The notes: a model not told the origin generated them from the sequence alone. DNA of 64,000 nucleotides from JACCXG01 sp963785755 (GCA_963785755.1 CAWAXG010000057.1:15350-79349); one strand, 5' to 3'. Shown: positions 19,669 to 29,929, counted from the first letter of the stretch. Translations and numbers: made by a program.

Positions 19669-21822
19669 TCACTCGCGGGTGACCGGCAGCGTGATCGAGA
19701 ACGTCGCGCCGCCGTCGGGATTGTTCGCAGCCGATATCTTGCCGCCGTGGCGTTCGATGATGGAGCGACAGATCGAAAGGCCCATTCCCAGTCCTTCCGG
19801 CTTGCTGGTGATGAACGGATCGAAGATCGACTCGAGCTTTTCCGCGGCGATTCCAGTGCCGCTGTCCTGAACTTCGATCAGCACGTTCGATTCATCAATC
19901 GGATTCGTGCGCACGACCACGCGCCGCGCGCCGTCGAGTCCGGTTCCGCTCATGGCGCTGAAGGCATTGAGCATCAGGTTCAAGATGACCTGCTGAAGCT
20001 GGACGGTGTCACCCTTGACCGGGCGGACGTCGGACGAGAGGTCGAGGTCGACGGCGACCTGGTGCAGATTCGCGTCGCCGTGCACGATGCGCTCGACGAT
20101 GCGGATCACATTGTTCACATCGACGTTGGTCAAGCGCGCCGCCGTGCTGCCGCGCTTGAGCATGGCGTGCAGCCCGGCAATGACTTCGCCGGCGTGCTCG
20201 GTGACCTCGCGGATGTCGGCCAGCGTGTCGCGCACCTTCTGGAGATCGGGCTCGGGTGCGTCGAGCAAACGCTTTCCGACGTAGGAGTTGGTGAGGATCG
20301 CGGCGAGTGGCTGCCCTAGTTCGTGCGTCAGGGTTGTGGTGAGCTCGCCGAGTGTGGCAACGCGTGCGACGTGCTCCAGTTCTGCCCGCTTTTGCGCGGC
20401 CGACGCCTCCGCCTGTTTGCGAGCCGTGACATCCATCGAAACGCCGAAAAGCTTTGGCGCGGTGCCGTCGTCAGGCTCCACACAACGACCGCGCCCATGA
20501 ATCCAGCGGGCCACGCCATCCGCGTCCTGAATGCGATACTCCATTTCGTACTCGCCTCGCGTCTGGAGCGCATGTTTGATCGCGGCGTCACGCGCGGCGC
20601 GATCTTCGGGGTGCACGCGATCGAACGTTGCCGCAAAATCGAGGCGCGCGTCTGGCTCGAGGCCAAACAGCGAGCGCCCCCGCTCGGTCATCCACACATC
20701 GTTGCCGGAAACATCCCACACCCACATGGCCAGGTTTCCTGCTTCCGCGGCGAGAGCCATCAGGTTCGCGCTCTCACGCAACGCTTCTTTCGAGCGTCTT
20801 TCCTCTTCGATGACGACCGCGAGCAGCATCAGCGGAGTGGCTGTCACCAGGAGGAACAGCTGCAGTGCCGTCGCATTCTCGATGGGGGTTTGGGCCAGGA
20901 ACGGGCCGTGCCCGCGCATCGTTCCCCAGATCGCCTCGAACGTAATGATCAACATCGAGACGCTGATCCCGCCAAGGCCGAAGCGGAGCGCCGCCCAGAT
21001 GAGCAGAGGAATCGGCGTGTACAAGAGAGCGGGCGACGTGTTGGGACCCGCGGATGTTCGATCGAACACGAAGATTCCCAGCACCACCGTACACGCACCG
21101 AGGAGAGCCGCTTCCAGCACGCGCCGGGGGGACAGGGCTCCCGGCCGTCTGACGAACAGATGGTGCGCACCCAGCAGAATTGCCGGCACCAGGACCACGG
21201 TCGTGACCGCATTCGAGATGCCCAGGTTGCGCCATTCGATCCAATAGCGAGTGCCGAACCCGTAGGAGAGCGTGAAGGAAGCCCCCCAGAAGGCGGCTCC
21301 AAAAGGCACGAACACCACGGCGATGAGGACGAAGAGAACCGCGTCACGAAGCGTGATCGCCTTGAGCGGAGACTTGATCAGAAGGCGAATCCCCGCCGCT
21401 GCCGCGACACATTTCACCGCGTCGAAAGCCTCGGCGGTCAATGCGTACAACGGCGGCCAGCCCGCCTGCCGGGTTGCCAGAAAATGAGCGCTGGCGGCGG
21501 CGAGTACGTAGGCCCACCAGTGCCGGGTGGGGACGAGCAGCAGGATGGAGAGGAGAACCGCCTGCGGAGGAAAAAAGAGCGAGACCTTGCTGTCGGGGAA
21601 CGTCAGCGCCCAGGCCATCTGCGTGGCGACGTAATAGCAGACGGTGCTCGCCAGGACGAAGCCCACCGTGCGGAGCGATGCCCCGGCGGAGCGTCCCTCT
21701 GGTCCGGCGCTTATCCGAGCCGCGAGTTCGCGATTCAGCAACTGTTCACGCGGAGCATCGATCAGTGCCGTTCCGTTCTCCTTTCCTGCCGAAACCATAA
21801 CGTAAGACCTGCTCTGAGACAC
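19669..21822 (-). CDS. MASE1-PAS sensor histidine kinase (orphan)
   Basis: 717 residues. There is a MASE1-type membrane sensor with about eight helices (about 50-330, including FPDSKVSLFFPPQAVLLSIL), a PAS domain with PAC tail (about 345-470: MWVWDVSGNDVW to FGVSMDVTARKQ), a HisKA box (LGELTTTLTHELGQPLAAIL with the phospho-His), and HATPase_c (LQQVILNLMLNAFSAM, VQDSGTGI, GLGMGLSICRSIIERHGG). The start is GTG at 21822; an ATG at 21798 is possible. This FixL/TodS-like subgroup usually signals to a LuxR-type response regulator, but none is adjacent. Confidence 0.9.
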   Translation of the reverse strand: MSQSRSYVMVSAGKENGTALIDAPREQLLNRELAARISAGPEGRSAGASLRTVGFVLASTVCYYVATQMAWALTFPDSKVSLFFPPQAVLLSILLLVPTRHWWAYVLAAASAHFLATRQAGWPPLYALTAEAFDAVKCVAAAAGIRLLIKSPLKAITLRDAVLFVLIAVVFVPFGAAFWGASFTLSYGFGTRYWIEWRNLGISNAVTTVVLVPAILLGAHHLFVRRPGALSPRRVLEAALLGACTVVLGIFVFDRTSAGPNTSPALLYTPIPLLIWAALRFGLGGISVSMLIITFEAIWGTMRGHGPFLAQTPIENATALQLFLLVTATPLMLLAVVIEEERRSKEALRESANLMALAAEAGNLAMWVWDVSGNDVWMTERGRSLFGLEPDARLDFAATFDRVHPEDRAARDAAIKHALQTRGEYEMEYRIQDADGVARWIHGRGRCVEPDDGTAPKLFGVSMDVTARKQAEASAAQKRAELEHVARVATLGELTTTLTHELGQPLAAILTNSYVGKRLLDAPEPDLQKVRDTLADIREVTEHAGEVIAGLHAMLKRGSTAARLTNVDVNNVIRIVERIVHGDANLHQVAVDLDLSSDVRPVKGDTVQLQQVILNLMLNAFSAMSGTGLDGARRVVVRTNPIDESNVLIEVQDSGTGIAAEKLESIFDPFITSKPEGLGMGLSICRSIIERHGGKISAANNPDGGATFSITLPVTRE

Positions 21823-21875
21823 AGCGACGCCTGCCGAACAGCCTGCAAATTTGGCGGGAAACTTATCACATCTAC

Positions 21876-22016
21876 TTGGGGCTCCTCCGAGAGTTCGTTC
21901 GACGCGGAGGCCGCGTGCTGGTGGTCGCCGAGGAAGAACGCCGGATGTATCTCGAGACCTATGGCGTCACCGAGATCATCAATCCCGTTCTCGCTGAGCT
22001 AACGACCGATCACTGA
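21876..22016 (+). pseudogene. Possible short coding remnant of unknown protein
   Basis: A plus-strand frame reads LGLLREFVRRGGRVLVVAEE and then RRMYLETYGVTEIINPVLAE before a TGA at 22014-22016. It has protein-like composition (a Rossmann- or STAS-like strand-helix-strand-helix pattern) and may extend upstream as far as about 21837 without a proper start. It overlaps the promoter region of the histidine kinase. Probably the tail of a lost gene, although chance cannot be excluded. Confidence 0.25.
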
Positions 22017-22468
22017 CTGATCGTGCCGTTCGGAGCGACGCTGAAGGCGAAACCCGGTTCGTCGCCGTTACCGGGCGTGGTGGTGTTCTGGATCAACCGG
22101 ACGTCATTCGTGAACACATTTCGCGTCACTGCACCGGTCGGATTCTCGTCGCAGGCGTTCTGGTCGTTCACTCTGAAGGATACGCGCGTGTTGACGGGGA
22201 CATCCGTGAATGAGATCTCGTATCGGTCCGGAGGGACTGGCTGCATCGGAACGGTCGCGAAGCTGCGCCAGCTCGGATGCGTGTGTGTCGTGCCGACACC
22301 GCTGACGCACGCCTGCGCTGACGCCGGGAGATCGGTCCGGCGTGCCGTCGCACCCATGAAGACGATGCGGACGGTTGCTGTGGTAGATCCGGATGGGGTC
22401 GTCGGCGGCGACTCATCACAGCCGAGCGTTGCCAGACTCAGCGCCACCGCAAAGGCGCGCGCGTACAT
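22010..22468 (-). CDS. Putative lipoprotein of unknown function
   Basis: 152 residues with a lipoprotein signal (ARAFAVALSLATLGC, lipobox LATLGC). A low-complexity Pro/Ser/Thr linker follows, then a beta-rich domain (TATVRIVFMGATARRTD, YEISFTDVPVNTRVSFRVND) of transthyretin- or Ig-like character with three further Cys. No known family is recognised. It stands alone between the kinase and a short plus-strand gene. Such small lipoproteins are frequent in Acidobacteria. Confidence 0.6.
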   Translation of the reverse strand: MYARAFAVALSLATLGCDESPPTTPSGSTTATVRIVFMGATARRTDLPASAQACVSGVGTTHTHPSWRSFATVPMQPVPPDRYEISFTDVPVNTRVSFRVNDQNACDENPTGAVTRNVFTNDVRLIQNTTTPGNGDEPGFAFSVAPNGTISQ

Positions 22469-22488
22469 GCGAACAGCATACTGAGAAA

Positions 22489-22734
22489 ATGACTCCGCCG
22501 ATCGAATGGGAGCTGATGGCGACGCACTGTCAACCTGAACAGCTCTCTGTCCGCTGGAATGCCGAGTGTGAACTCACACGTGGCAGCACGGTCTTCTCAG
22601 CGGTGGTCGCCAGCACCTACGCCGAGCGCATGATGTTCTCGGGCGTGCGCCTGGAGGCGCTGACCCGCCCACTGGTCACGCTTGTCGTCGTGAACCTGGC
22701 GCTCTTCCTCGGGCCGCTGTTCTTCGGGCTGTGA
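22489..22734 (+). CDS. Small single-span membrane protein, hypothetical
   Basis: 81 residues starting at ATG 22489. The last 21 residues form one hydrophobic helix (PLVTLVVVNLALFLGPLFFG) at the very C-terminus, like a tail-anchored protein. The N-terminal part is polar, with two Cys (THCQPEQ, NAECELT). It is divergent from the lipoprotein and convergent with the DUF1269 gene. No family recognised; coding status is moderately likely because of the clean hydrophobic segment. Confidence 0.4.
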   Translation: MTPPIEWELMATHCQPEQLSVRWNAECELTRGSTVFSAVVASTYAERMMFSGVRLEALTRPLVTLVVVNLALFLGPLFFGL

Positions 22735-22747
22735 CGCGGGCGTTGGG

Positions 22748-23236
22748 TTACGCTTCCGCGAACACTTCGCGTAACTTGTCTTCCTGCTCTTTCGAGAGAT
22801 TCGTCGCGATGATCTCGAACTTGATGTTCTTCATCCGCTCGGAGACACGGTCCATCACCGCGTCGCTGGTCATCAGAAAGAGGGCGGACGTCCCCTCCGT
22901 CACGGCGCTCCGAACCCGTTTGATGAAATCGTCGTCGATGCCATAGTCCCGAAAGGCGCCCCCCAACGCCCCGAACGCCGCGCCGATGGCCATGCCGAAC
23001 AATGGCGTGAGGAAGATGACCCCGAGGAGCAATCCCCAGAACATGCCGCCCATGGCCCCGATCGTCACGAGGTCGACGAGTTGCCTCGTTTTCGGGCTCT
23101 TCTTCCCGCGGGGCCAGGACACAATCGCCGCGTCATGCACCTTAATCAGGTGCTCTTTCTGCAAACTCTGAATCTGGCTCAAGGCGTTCTCGGCGCCATC
23201 CGGTTCAGAAAACTTGAGGACGGTTACAGCTGCCAC
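22748..23236 (-). CDS. DUF1269 family membrane protein
   Basis: 162 residues. The N-terminal domain VAAVTVLKFSEPDGAENALS, with DAAIVSWPRGKKSPKTRQL, is followed by two Gly-rich helices (IGAMGGMFWGLLLGVIFLTP and FGMAIGAAFGALGGAF) and a C-terminal SALFLMTSDAVMDRV domain. This is the DUF1269 pattern, a stress-related membrane family of unknown mechanism. The GTG start at 23236 is chosen because AGGAG precedes it by nine bases. The 269 bases between it and the ADOP stop hold no gene. Confidence 0.87.
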   Translation of the reverse strand: MAAVTVLKFSEPDGAENALSQIQSLQKEHLIKVHDAAIVSWPRGKKSPKTRQLVDLVTIGAMGGMFWGLLLGVIFLTPLFGMAIGAAFGALGGAFRDYGIDDDFIKRVRSAVTEGTSALFLMTSDAVMDRVSERMKNIKFEIIATNLSKEQEDKLREVFAEA

Positions 23237-23505
23237 AACGCATTCTCCTGTCTGTTCATTCGAGGTCGGGTCGCCGACCGCAGAAAGTCTGCCGGGACGG
23301 CAGGCCACGGCCGGCCGTCTGACATACGGTATTTCGTAGATCGCAGGCAGCAGTCCTCAGGCGATCACCGGGATTGCCGGAGGAAACTCGGCGGCATCCA
23401 ACCTATCGTTGTCAGGGACAGCAGGAAACGTGCCCGGCCCGACGGAGGCTGCGAGGATCGGATTTCAATACGTTCGATGCGACGTGGCAGTTGGTGAAGT
23501 TCTGA

Positions 23506-26139
23506 TCACGTCACGCGCAATGCCAGGATCGGGTCCACTCGCATTGCACGTCGCGCCGGGAAATAGCAGGCCGCCATGGCAACGGCCGTCAGCAGCAGCG
23601 AGACAGTCGTGAACACCAACGGATCGCTGGCGGTCACGCCAAACAGCAGACTCGAGCCCGCGCGCCCGAGCCACAAGGCTCCCACGAGCCCGATTGCGAC
23701 ACCGGTCAGGCTGAGCGTCAGCCCCTCACCGATAATCATCCGGAGGATGTCGCCTCGCTGTGCGCCGATAGCGATGCGCAAGCCGATTTCCCGGGTGCGC
23801 GTCGCGATGGAGTACTGGATGAGCCCGTAGATCCCGACGGCGGCGATCAGCAGCGCCACGACGGAGAAGCCGGTCAGGAGCGAAGTCTGGAAGCGGCGCT
23901 GTGTGAGGTAGGTTCCGAGCTGCTGTTCCAGGAGCGCCACCCCAAAGGTCGGCGCATCCTTCTCCACGCGACGCACGGCCGCTCGAAGTGCCCCGGCCAT
24001 CGCCAGCGGGTCGTCCGACGAGGTTCGTATGAAGAGAGCCACATTGCTGGGTGGGTGATTCTGCGCGAGCGACACGAACATCTGCGGGAGCGGCTCGCGC
24101 TCCAGTCCCTGCCGCCGCATGTTGCCGACCAGGCCCACCACCGTGTACCACGGTCCGTCGGAATCCTGCGGACCGAACTTGAACCTTCTGCCGACCGGGT
24201 CTTGCCCGGGCCACGAGCGCCGAGCCAGCGCGTCGTTGACGATCGCGACCCGCGGAGCCTCGGGCCGATCCCCGATCGAAAAGAAACGGCCGCGGAGCAA
24301 CGGCGTTCCGAGGGTGGTGAAGAAATCCGCGCTGACCTCGTCTCTCGTCAACAGCAGGCGCTCGGAAAGCGTTCCGGCGTCCCGTTCGACAGTCAGGATC
24401 TGTTCCCTGGGGTTACCAATGAACAGATCGTCGATGATGCCGGCGCTCTCGACACCCGGCACCGCCTGAATCTGTTCGAGCACGCGGAGGTACACGCCGG
24501 TCCGTTGTGCGGGGACACTGATGGTCGGCGGGGGTGTGATTTGCATCACCAGGACCCGCTCAGGCCTGAATCCTGGATCGATGTTGTTGACGTACCACCA
24601 GCTGCGGACCAGCAAGCCTGCGCCGACGAGCAGAACGATCGCCAGCGCGAACTCCGCTACTACGAGGGCGCGGCGGATTCGACGGCTGGATGTTCCGCCC
24701 GAGACACTTCTGCCACCCTCCTCGCCGGACGGACGCAGGTCGCGGCGCATGGTCGTGATCGCTGGCGCCACTCCGACCAGGATTCCCGCCAGAAGAGAAA
24801 TGGCCAGCGCCCAGACGAGGACCCGGAGATCGAGGCTCACCTCATTCAGACGCGGCAAGTCGGCAGGGCCGAAGGCACGGATCAGCCGAATGCCTCCAAT
24901 GGCCAGCAGTGTGCCCATCACTCCCGAGACGGCGGCGAGCACGACGCTTTCGGTGAGCAGCTGCCGCAGGATTCGACCGGCATTCGCTCCAAGCGCAGCG
25001 CGAACGGCCATCTCGCGTGCGCGAGCGGTGCTGCGCGCCAGCGAGAGGCTTGCGACGTTGGCTGCGGCGATGAGGAACACGCAAAACACCGCGCCGCCGA
25101 GCATCCACAAGGCCAACCGCGATTGCGGTCCAACCACGTAAAGGCTCAGGGGGACGACGCTGATGCCCTGGCTCCTCTCGGCCGCTGGTAATTGATCGTT
25201 GAGCCGGCGGGCGACTGCGCTCATCTCCGCCTGGGCCTGGTCGAACGTCGCGGTCGGTCGAAGTCTTCCAACGACGAACCACGTTTGAGCACCGCGCACG
25301 CCGCGGCGGGTCGTATTCGGCAACCACACGTCCGCGTCCAGCGTCGCGACCTGGAAATCAGCAGGGAGGATGCCGATGATCTGGGAAGGAAGCCCGTTGA
25401 GCACGAGGGTCGCCCCGATCGCATCGTTCGAGCCTCCGAAGCGGGCTTGCCAGAAGCGATGACTGATCAGGACCAGTCGTTTCTGCTCCTCGGTGTCTTC
25501 CCTCGAAAAGTTACGTCCCCGCACCGGCTGGACACCGAGGACTGAAAGGAGGTTGGGGGAGATGCTGACGCCGACGATCTGTTCCGTCCCTTCCGCTCCC
25601 GTCAGCGTCGTGGTCACGGAATCGAAGGTGGCCATGTCCGCGAAGCTCTGACTTTGCGTCCGCCACTGTTCGACATCCCACAAGGCCGATCGGCCCTCGC
25701 GACGGTTCTGCGTCGGATCCTCGGTCCACAACATCGCCAGCTGTTCCGGCGACCGATACGGAAGCGGCCGGAGCAGAACCGCATTCAGGACGCTGAACAT
25801 CGCGGTGTTGGTGCCAATCGCCAGCGCCAGTGTGGCTGCCGCAGTCATCGTAAAAGCCGGACTTTTGCGGAGCGTACGAAGCGCATACCGCAGGTCACGC
25901 GGCAATTCCTCCAGCCACATGAATGACCGCACCTGCCGGTACACCTCCTTGGTCTGCGGTACGCCACCGAAACTGCGCTGGGCGGCCCGGCGCGCCTCCT
26001 CCGCGGAAAGGCCTTGCCGGACGTACTCCTCTGTCGCTTCGGCCAGATGGCTGGTGATCTCGTCGTCGATCTCGCGATCCATCTGCCGGGAACGAACGAG
26101 GGCCGACAGCCGGAACAGAAAGATCCGCAGGCGTGTCAT
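23506..26139 (-). CDS. ADOP-family FtsX/MacB-like permease (877 aa)
   Basis: Acidobacterial duplicated orphan permease: two MacB_PCD/FtsX units in one chain and no ATPase gene nearby. It has a short N-terminal helical prefix (REIDDEITSHLAEATEEYVR), a first membrane helix (FTMTAAATLALAIGTNTAMF), periplasmic core, FtsX helices (about 350-480, ARAREMAVRAALGANAGRIL), a second core, and the C-terminal FtsX unit (TREIGLRIAIGAQRGDILRM) ending ARRAMRVDPILALR. The ATG overlaps the PadR stop (ATGA). The substrate is unknown. The pairing suggests PadR controls it. Confidence 0.93.
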   Translation of the reverse strand: MTRLRIFLFRLSALVRSRQMDREIDDEITSHLAEATEEYVRQGLSAEEARRAAQRSFGGVPQTKEVYRQVRSFMWLEELPRDLRYALRTLRKSPAFTMTAAATLALAIGTNTAMFSVLNAVLLRPLPYRSPEQLAMLWTEDPTQNRREGRSALWDVEQWRTQSQSFADMATFDSVTTTLTGAEGTEQIVGVSISPNLLSVLGVQPVRGRNFSREDTEEQKRLVLISHRFWQARFGGSNDAIGATLVLNGLPSQIIGILPADFQVATLDADVWLPNTTRRGVRGAQTWFVVGRLRPTATFDQAQAEMSAVARRLNDQLPAAERSQGISVVPLSLYVVGPQSRLALWMLGGAVFCVFLIAAANVASLSLARSTARAREMAVRAALGANAGRILRQLLTESVVLAAVSGVMGTLLAIGGIRLIRAFGPADLPRLNEVSLDLRVLVWALAISLLAGILVGVAPAITTMRRDLRPSGEEGGRSVSGGTSSRRIRRALVVAEFALAIVLLVGAGLLVRSWWYVNNIDPGFRPERVLVMQITPPPTISVPAQRTGVYLRVLEQIQAVPGVESAGIIDDLFIGNPREQILTVERDAGTLSERLLLTRDEVSADFFTTLGTPLLRGRFFSIGDRPEAPRVAIVNDALARRSWPGQDPVGRRFKFGPQDSDGPWYTVVGLVGNMRRQGLEREPLPQMFVSLAQNHPPSNVALFIRTSSDDPLAMAGALRAAVRRVEKDAPTFGVALLEQQLGTYLTQRRFQTSLLTGFSVVALLIAAVGIYGLIQYSIATRTREIGLRIAIGAQRGDILRMIIGEGLTLSLTGVAIGLVGALWLGRAGSSLLFGVTASDPLVFTTVSLLLTAVAMAACYFPARRAMRVDPILALRVT

Positions 26140-26483
26140 GACGGGTTCTCAGAGATCTTCAGGAACCGTTCAACGATGCTCGCCGCACGCTGCCACTGCG
26201 CCTCTTCCTTCTGGAGCTGCTTGCGCCCGGCGCGTGTCAGGGCGTAGATCCTCACGCGACGGCCGCTCTCGGAGGTGCCCCACTTGGACGAAATCCACCC
26301 CATCTCCTCCAGCTTGAGCAACGCCGGATACAGAGTGCCCTGGTTGAGTGCGAGCTGATTGCCGCTGATCTGTTCGATTCGCCGCGCGATCCGGTACCCG
26401 TGCAGCGGCCCCAGGGCCTCCAGGGTCTTGATGACCATCAAGCCGAGGGTGCCGTAGAGAACGTCATTCTTGTCGGGCGTCAT
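26136..26483 (-). CDS. PadR-family transcriptional regulator
   Basis: 115 residues with the PadR winged helix: YGTLGLMVIKTLEALGPLHG, then QLALNQGTLYPALLKLEEMG and the RRVRIYALTRAGRKQL wing, plus a C-terminal dimer helix. Translationally coupled to the ADOP gene. A direct repeat CTGTTGG occurs at 26484-26490, touching the start codon, and at 26508-26514. It could be part of an autoregulatory site, though no good palindrome is seen here. Confidence 0.93.
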   Translation of the reverse strand: MTPDKNDVLYGTLGLMVIKTLEALGPLHGYRIARRIEQISGNQLALNQGTLYPALLKLEEMGWISSKWGTSESGRRVRIYALTRAGRKQLQKEEAQWQRAASIVERFLKISENPS

Positions 26484-26630
26484 CTGTTGGGAGCCTACAC
26501 CTCACAGCTGTTGGCAGTCAACCGGTCAAGAGGTTCGCAGTTTCAGCCTCGTCGTACGGAGTTAAGACGGCTTGAGGCCCTCCGACAGGCCGCCTGAATG
26601 CGGTGGCCGAAGAGCGGCGCGGGATTCGAC

Positions 26631-29230
26631 TCACTCCTGACGAAGCGCGAGGAGGGGATCAATCCGCGTGGCTCGACGTGCCGGCAGGTAGGTCGCCAAG
26701 AGCGACAAGAGACCAAGTGCCCCCGCGACACCTGCGTACGTCACCACGTCATGTGGCTGGACTTGAAATAGCATGCCGCTGACGAGGCGCGTGGATGCGA
26801 TGGCGCAAAGCACGCCTGCGGTGAGCCCGATGGCGGTGATCTTCAATCCGCGGCTGAGCATCAGCCACAAGACGCTGCGCGCGCCTGCACCGAGCGCCAC
26901 CCGCACGGCGATTTCCTTCGAGCGCTGCCCGGCCACGAACGCCATCACACCATACACACCCGCCATCGCGAGGCACAGCGCAACGGCGCCGAAGAGACTC
27001 AACAGCCAGGCCCGGAATTTCGGCGTCGCGACGTGCTCCGCCAGAAGCGCGTTCAGTGTCGTGAGACGCACCGAGACCTCTGGCGATCGCTCGCGGGCCT
27101 TCCGCTGGATCGATGGACCGAGCGCGGTCGGATCCGTCGCCGTTCTCACGACGACAAATAGCGTCGCGCCGTTGTAGAAGTGTTGCTGGTACGGCATATA
27201 GATTTCCGGCTGCGGTTCTCGAGCCGGCCCGTACTGCCGCACGTCGCCGACCACGCCGACGATCGTCATCGGATCCATCGAATCGTATCCAGCAATAATG
27301 ACGCGACCGATCGGATCCGGCTCGCGAAACGCGGCCCGCGCCAGCGCCTCGTTGATGATCACGACCTGGGGACGGCCGCCTCGGTCGCCATCGTGAAAGT
27401 CTCGCCCCTGGCGGATTGGGATCCCGAGCGCCGCGAACGTGCCGGGCGCGATGACGTTCATCGCGGCGGGACGCGCTGCGCTCAGCGCCGACTCCTTTGG
27501 CATCCGATCGACCCAATAGCCGCTATCGGATTCGACGTTTCCCGGCGGTCCCATCATGGCGCCGGCGGCCACGACCCCCGGCAGCTGCGAGATATCACCG
27601 AGCACGCCCTCGAAGAACGCACGGCTGACGCTCCAGTCCGAACCGTTTGGCCGCGCCGTTGCCTGCATCAGGAGCACGTTGGCCGGCTGAAATCCGAGTG
27701 GGACCTGCTGGAGGGCCACGAGACTTCTGACGAGCAGCGCGCCGGTCGCGACGAGGACGACCGCCAGCGCGATTTCGGCAACAACGAGTGCCTCGCGCGT
27801 GCGGCTCCGCCCGCCGCCCGAGATTCGGCCGGTGCTGAGGCGCAGCGGCTGATTCACGTCGGCGCGGGCTGCCTGCAGCGCCGGGGGCAGTCCGAACAGA
27901 AAGCTGACGAGCGCGCAGAGGGCCAGCGTGAACAGGAGCACGCTGCCATTGACCGCGACCTCGTCGAGACGAGGTACATCGGGCGGCGAGAAAGCCACCA
28001 GTGTTCTGGTGCCCCAGATCGCAATCAGTACGCCGATCGTCCCGGCGGCAACCGCCTGAACCGACGCCTCGACCAGCATCTGCTTCACGATCCGCGAGCG
28101 GCTTGCGCCCAGCGCCGCGCGAACCGCCATTTCCGGAATGCGTGCCGTAGCCTTGGCCAGCAGTAGCGTAGCCATCGTCGCGCAGGCGATCAGGAGAACA
28201 AGGGCGACCGCGCCAAGCAGGAGGTACAGCATGGACTCGACATCGCCGACCATCTCGCGCTGAAGAGGCGTCACGATGACGCGCATATTCTTGTTCGTGT
28301 CGGGATACTGCTCTCCCAGACGCTCCGAAATTCCTGTCATTTCGTGTGTGCCTGTTCGACGCTGACGTCTGCCTTCAATCGGGCAATTGCGCGAAAGTTG
28401 TTGCCGCGCCGGGGAAGCTGAGCCCGGCTGCCAACCGCCGTGAACCAGACGTCGGTGGCCACCGGAAAGTCGAATGCCGGTGGCATCACGCCGACGATGC
28501 TTACGGATCGATTGCCCAGCCGCAGGGTGCGTCCAAGCCCACGTGCGGGTTCTCCGAACTGCTGCCGGGCGTAGCGGTCGCTGATCATTGCCGCCCCTGC
28601 GCCGCCCTCCTTTGCCTCCTCGCGGCTGAACGGCCGTCCCACAGAGGGCTGTGCCGCAAAGACGCGGAAAAATTCTTCGGTCACCGTCGTCACGACGGCG
28701 TACTCAGCTACGGAACCAGCCATGACCGAAGTTCGCCCCGAGGTGTAGTACGCCATCGAGTCGAACGAGGCACTCTGCGACTGCCAGTCCAGGAAGTCCG
28801 GCACCGATACTTGTCTCGACCGTTCGCCCGAGGCATTGCCACCGGTCGAGACGTAGGTCAGCGTGACGATCCGGTCCGGATCCGCGTATGGCAGCGGGTT
28901 GAGAAGCACCGCATGCACGACACTGAACACGGCGGTGTTCGCCCCGATCCCGAGCGCCATGACGAGAATGCCCACGATGGTGGCCCCACGAGTCCTGCGC
29001 ATCGCGCGCAATGCGTAGCGGACATCCTGGCGCGTCTCGTCCAGTCGTCGCGACACCCAAATCGCGCGCGTGTCCTCTTTCACGAGCGCAACGTTGCCAA
29101 ACTTGAGCATCGCCTGACGGCGTGCCTCCTCGGGCGCCATTCCCGCGTCGATGTTGTCCTGAGTTTGGCGCTCGATGTGATCCTTAATGTCCTCGTCGAC
29201 ACCATCCAGCGCTCGTTTGTCGCGGGTCAT
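26631..29230 (-). CDS. ADOP-family permease, split by one frameshift
   Basis: Starts at ATG 29230, overlapping the PadR stop, with a prefix domain (DGVDEDIKDHIERQTQDNID) and first FtsX core (GATIVGILVMALGIGANTAV). The frame ends at 28337 in KADVSVEQAHTK. The continuation MTGISERLGEQYPDTNKN begins one base later at 28340 (AATGA), exactly where an ADOP reads through. One missing base, such as ACG GAA ATG, would restore about 866 residues. The second part holds both FtsX membrane units (KATARIPEMAVRAALGASRS; EIAVRVALGAGARSVLWLML) and ends ARRATRIDPLLALRQE. Either a sequencing indel or a recent inactivation. Confidence 0.85.
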
Positions 29231-29589
29231 CGTCCTCCCTCCTGGGCCGCGGGGCGGAGGATACGGGCTATGGCGCCAGCCAGCTTGTCCCACCGGCTGG
29301 TCTCGATCGCGAGTTGTTTGTGGCCTTTGGGGGTCAGGTAATAGAACTTGGCGCGCCGGTTGTTGTCCGACGTGCCGTCGTCGAATGCAATCCACCCTCG
29401 CTTAATCAGACGGTGCAACGCCGGGTACAGCGATCCTTGCTCAACCTGCAGCACGTCGTCTGATCCACGCTCGATGGCTTTGGCAATGGCGTGTCCGTGA
29501 ATCCGTCCGAGCCGCAGCGTCCGTAAGATCAGGAGATCCAGCGTGCCCTGCAGCAGCTCAATCCGGTCGCGTTCCGCTTTAGTAGACAT
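29227..29589 (-). CDS. PadR-family transcriptional regulator
   Basis: 120 residues: LLQGTLDLLILRTLRLGRIH, VLQVEQGSLYPALHRLIKRG and RRAKFYYLTPKGHKQLAIET are the PadR winged-helix signature, with a C-terminal dimerisation helix. The stop overlaps the ADOP ATG (ATGA). A near-perfect inverted repeat covers its own start codon (29586-29626), suggesting autoregulation of the pair. Confidence 0.93.
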   Translation of the reverse strand: MSTKAERDRIELLQGTLDLLILRTLRLGRIHGHAIAKAIERGSDDVLQVEQGSLYPALHRLIKRGWIAFDDGTSDNNRRAKFYYLTPKGHKQLAIETSRWDKLAGAIARILRPAAQEGGR

Positions 29590-29626
29590 GCTAGGTGTCG
29601 ACGCTATGCTTCTCCACCTAGGATGT
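29586..29626. promoter_or_regulatory. Inverted-repeat operator over the PadR start codon
   Basis: ACATGCTAGGTG at 29586-29597 and CACCTAGGATGT at 29615-29626 are inverted copies matching at 11 of 12 bases, with a 17-base spacer. PadR dimers bind such dyads near their own promoters. The position over the initiation codon fits autorepression. Binding is inferred. Confidence 0.5.
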
Positions 29627-29929
29627 CAAGGCGAGTCATCAATGGGACGACCTGCTCAACAGCCGAGGCCCAGGCCCTGGCGGTGAGAGCAGGGCGCTCG
29701 GAGCCGGTGAACCTAAATTTCGCGAGTTGGAACCGCATTGGGGAATGGCTCAGGCGGCTCCAACAACTTCGAAACTCGGCCTGAGCGCACGAACGTCCTC
29801 GCGACCGCACTCGTAAACGCTGCGGCACTCGATATCGTCGTTCGGCTGGTTGTCCGGAACAAATCCCGCGACGGCTCGTCAGCGCGGTAGGCCGTGGTCC
29901 GCTGCTCGCTTTTTGCGCCGTGGCGCAGC
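29627..29929. other. Non-coding stretch between PadR operator and ADOP remnant
   Basis: About 300 bases upstream of the PadR gene and downstream of the ADOP tail remnant. No protein-like frame, hairpin with T-tract or repeat was recognised. It should hold the promoter of the PadR-ADOP pair. Confidence 0.4.

Noticed and set aside
20323..22002. A 559-codon plus-strand frame
   Set aside because: Antisense of the histidine kinase; charged low-complexity sequence and no family motifs.
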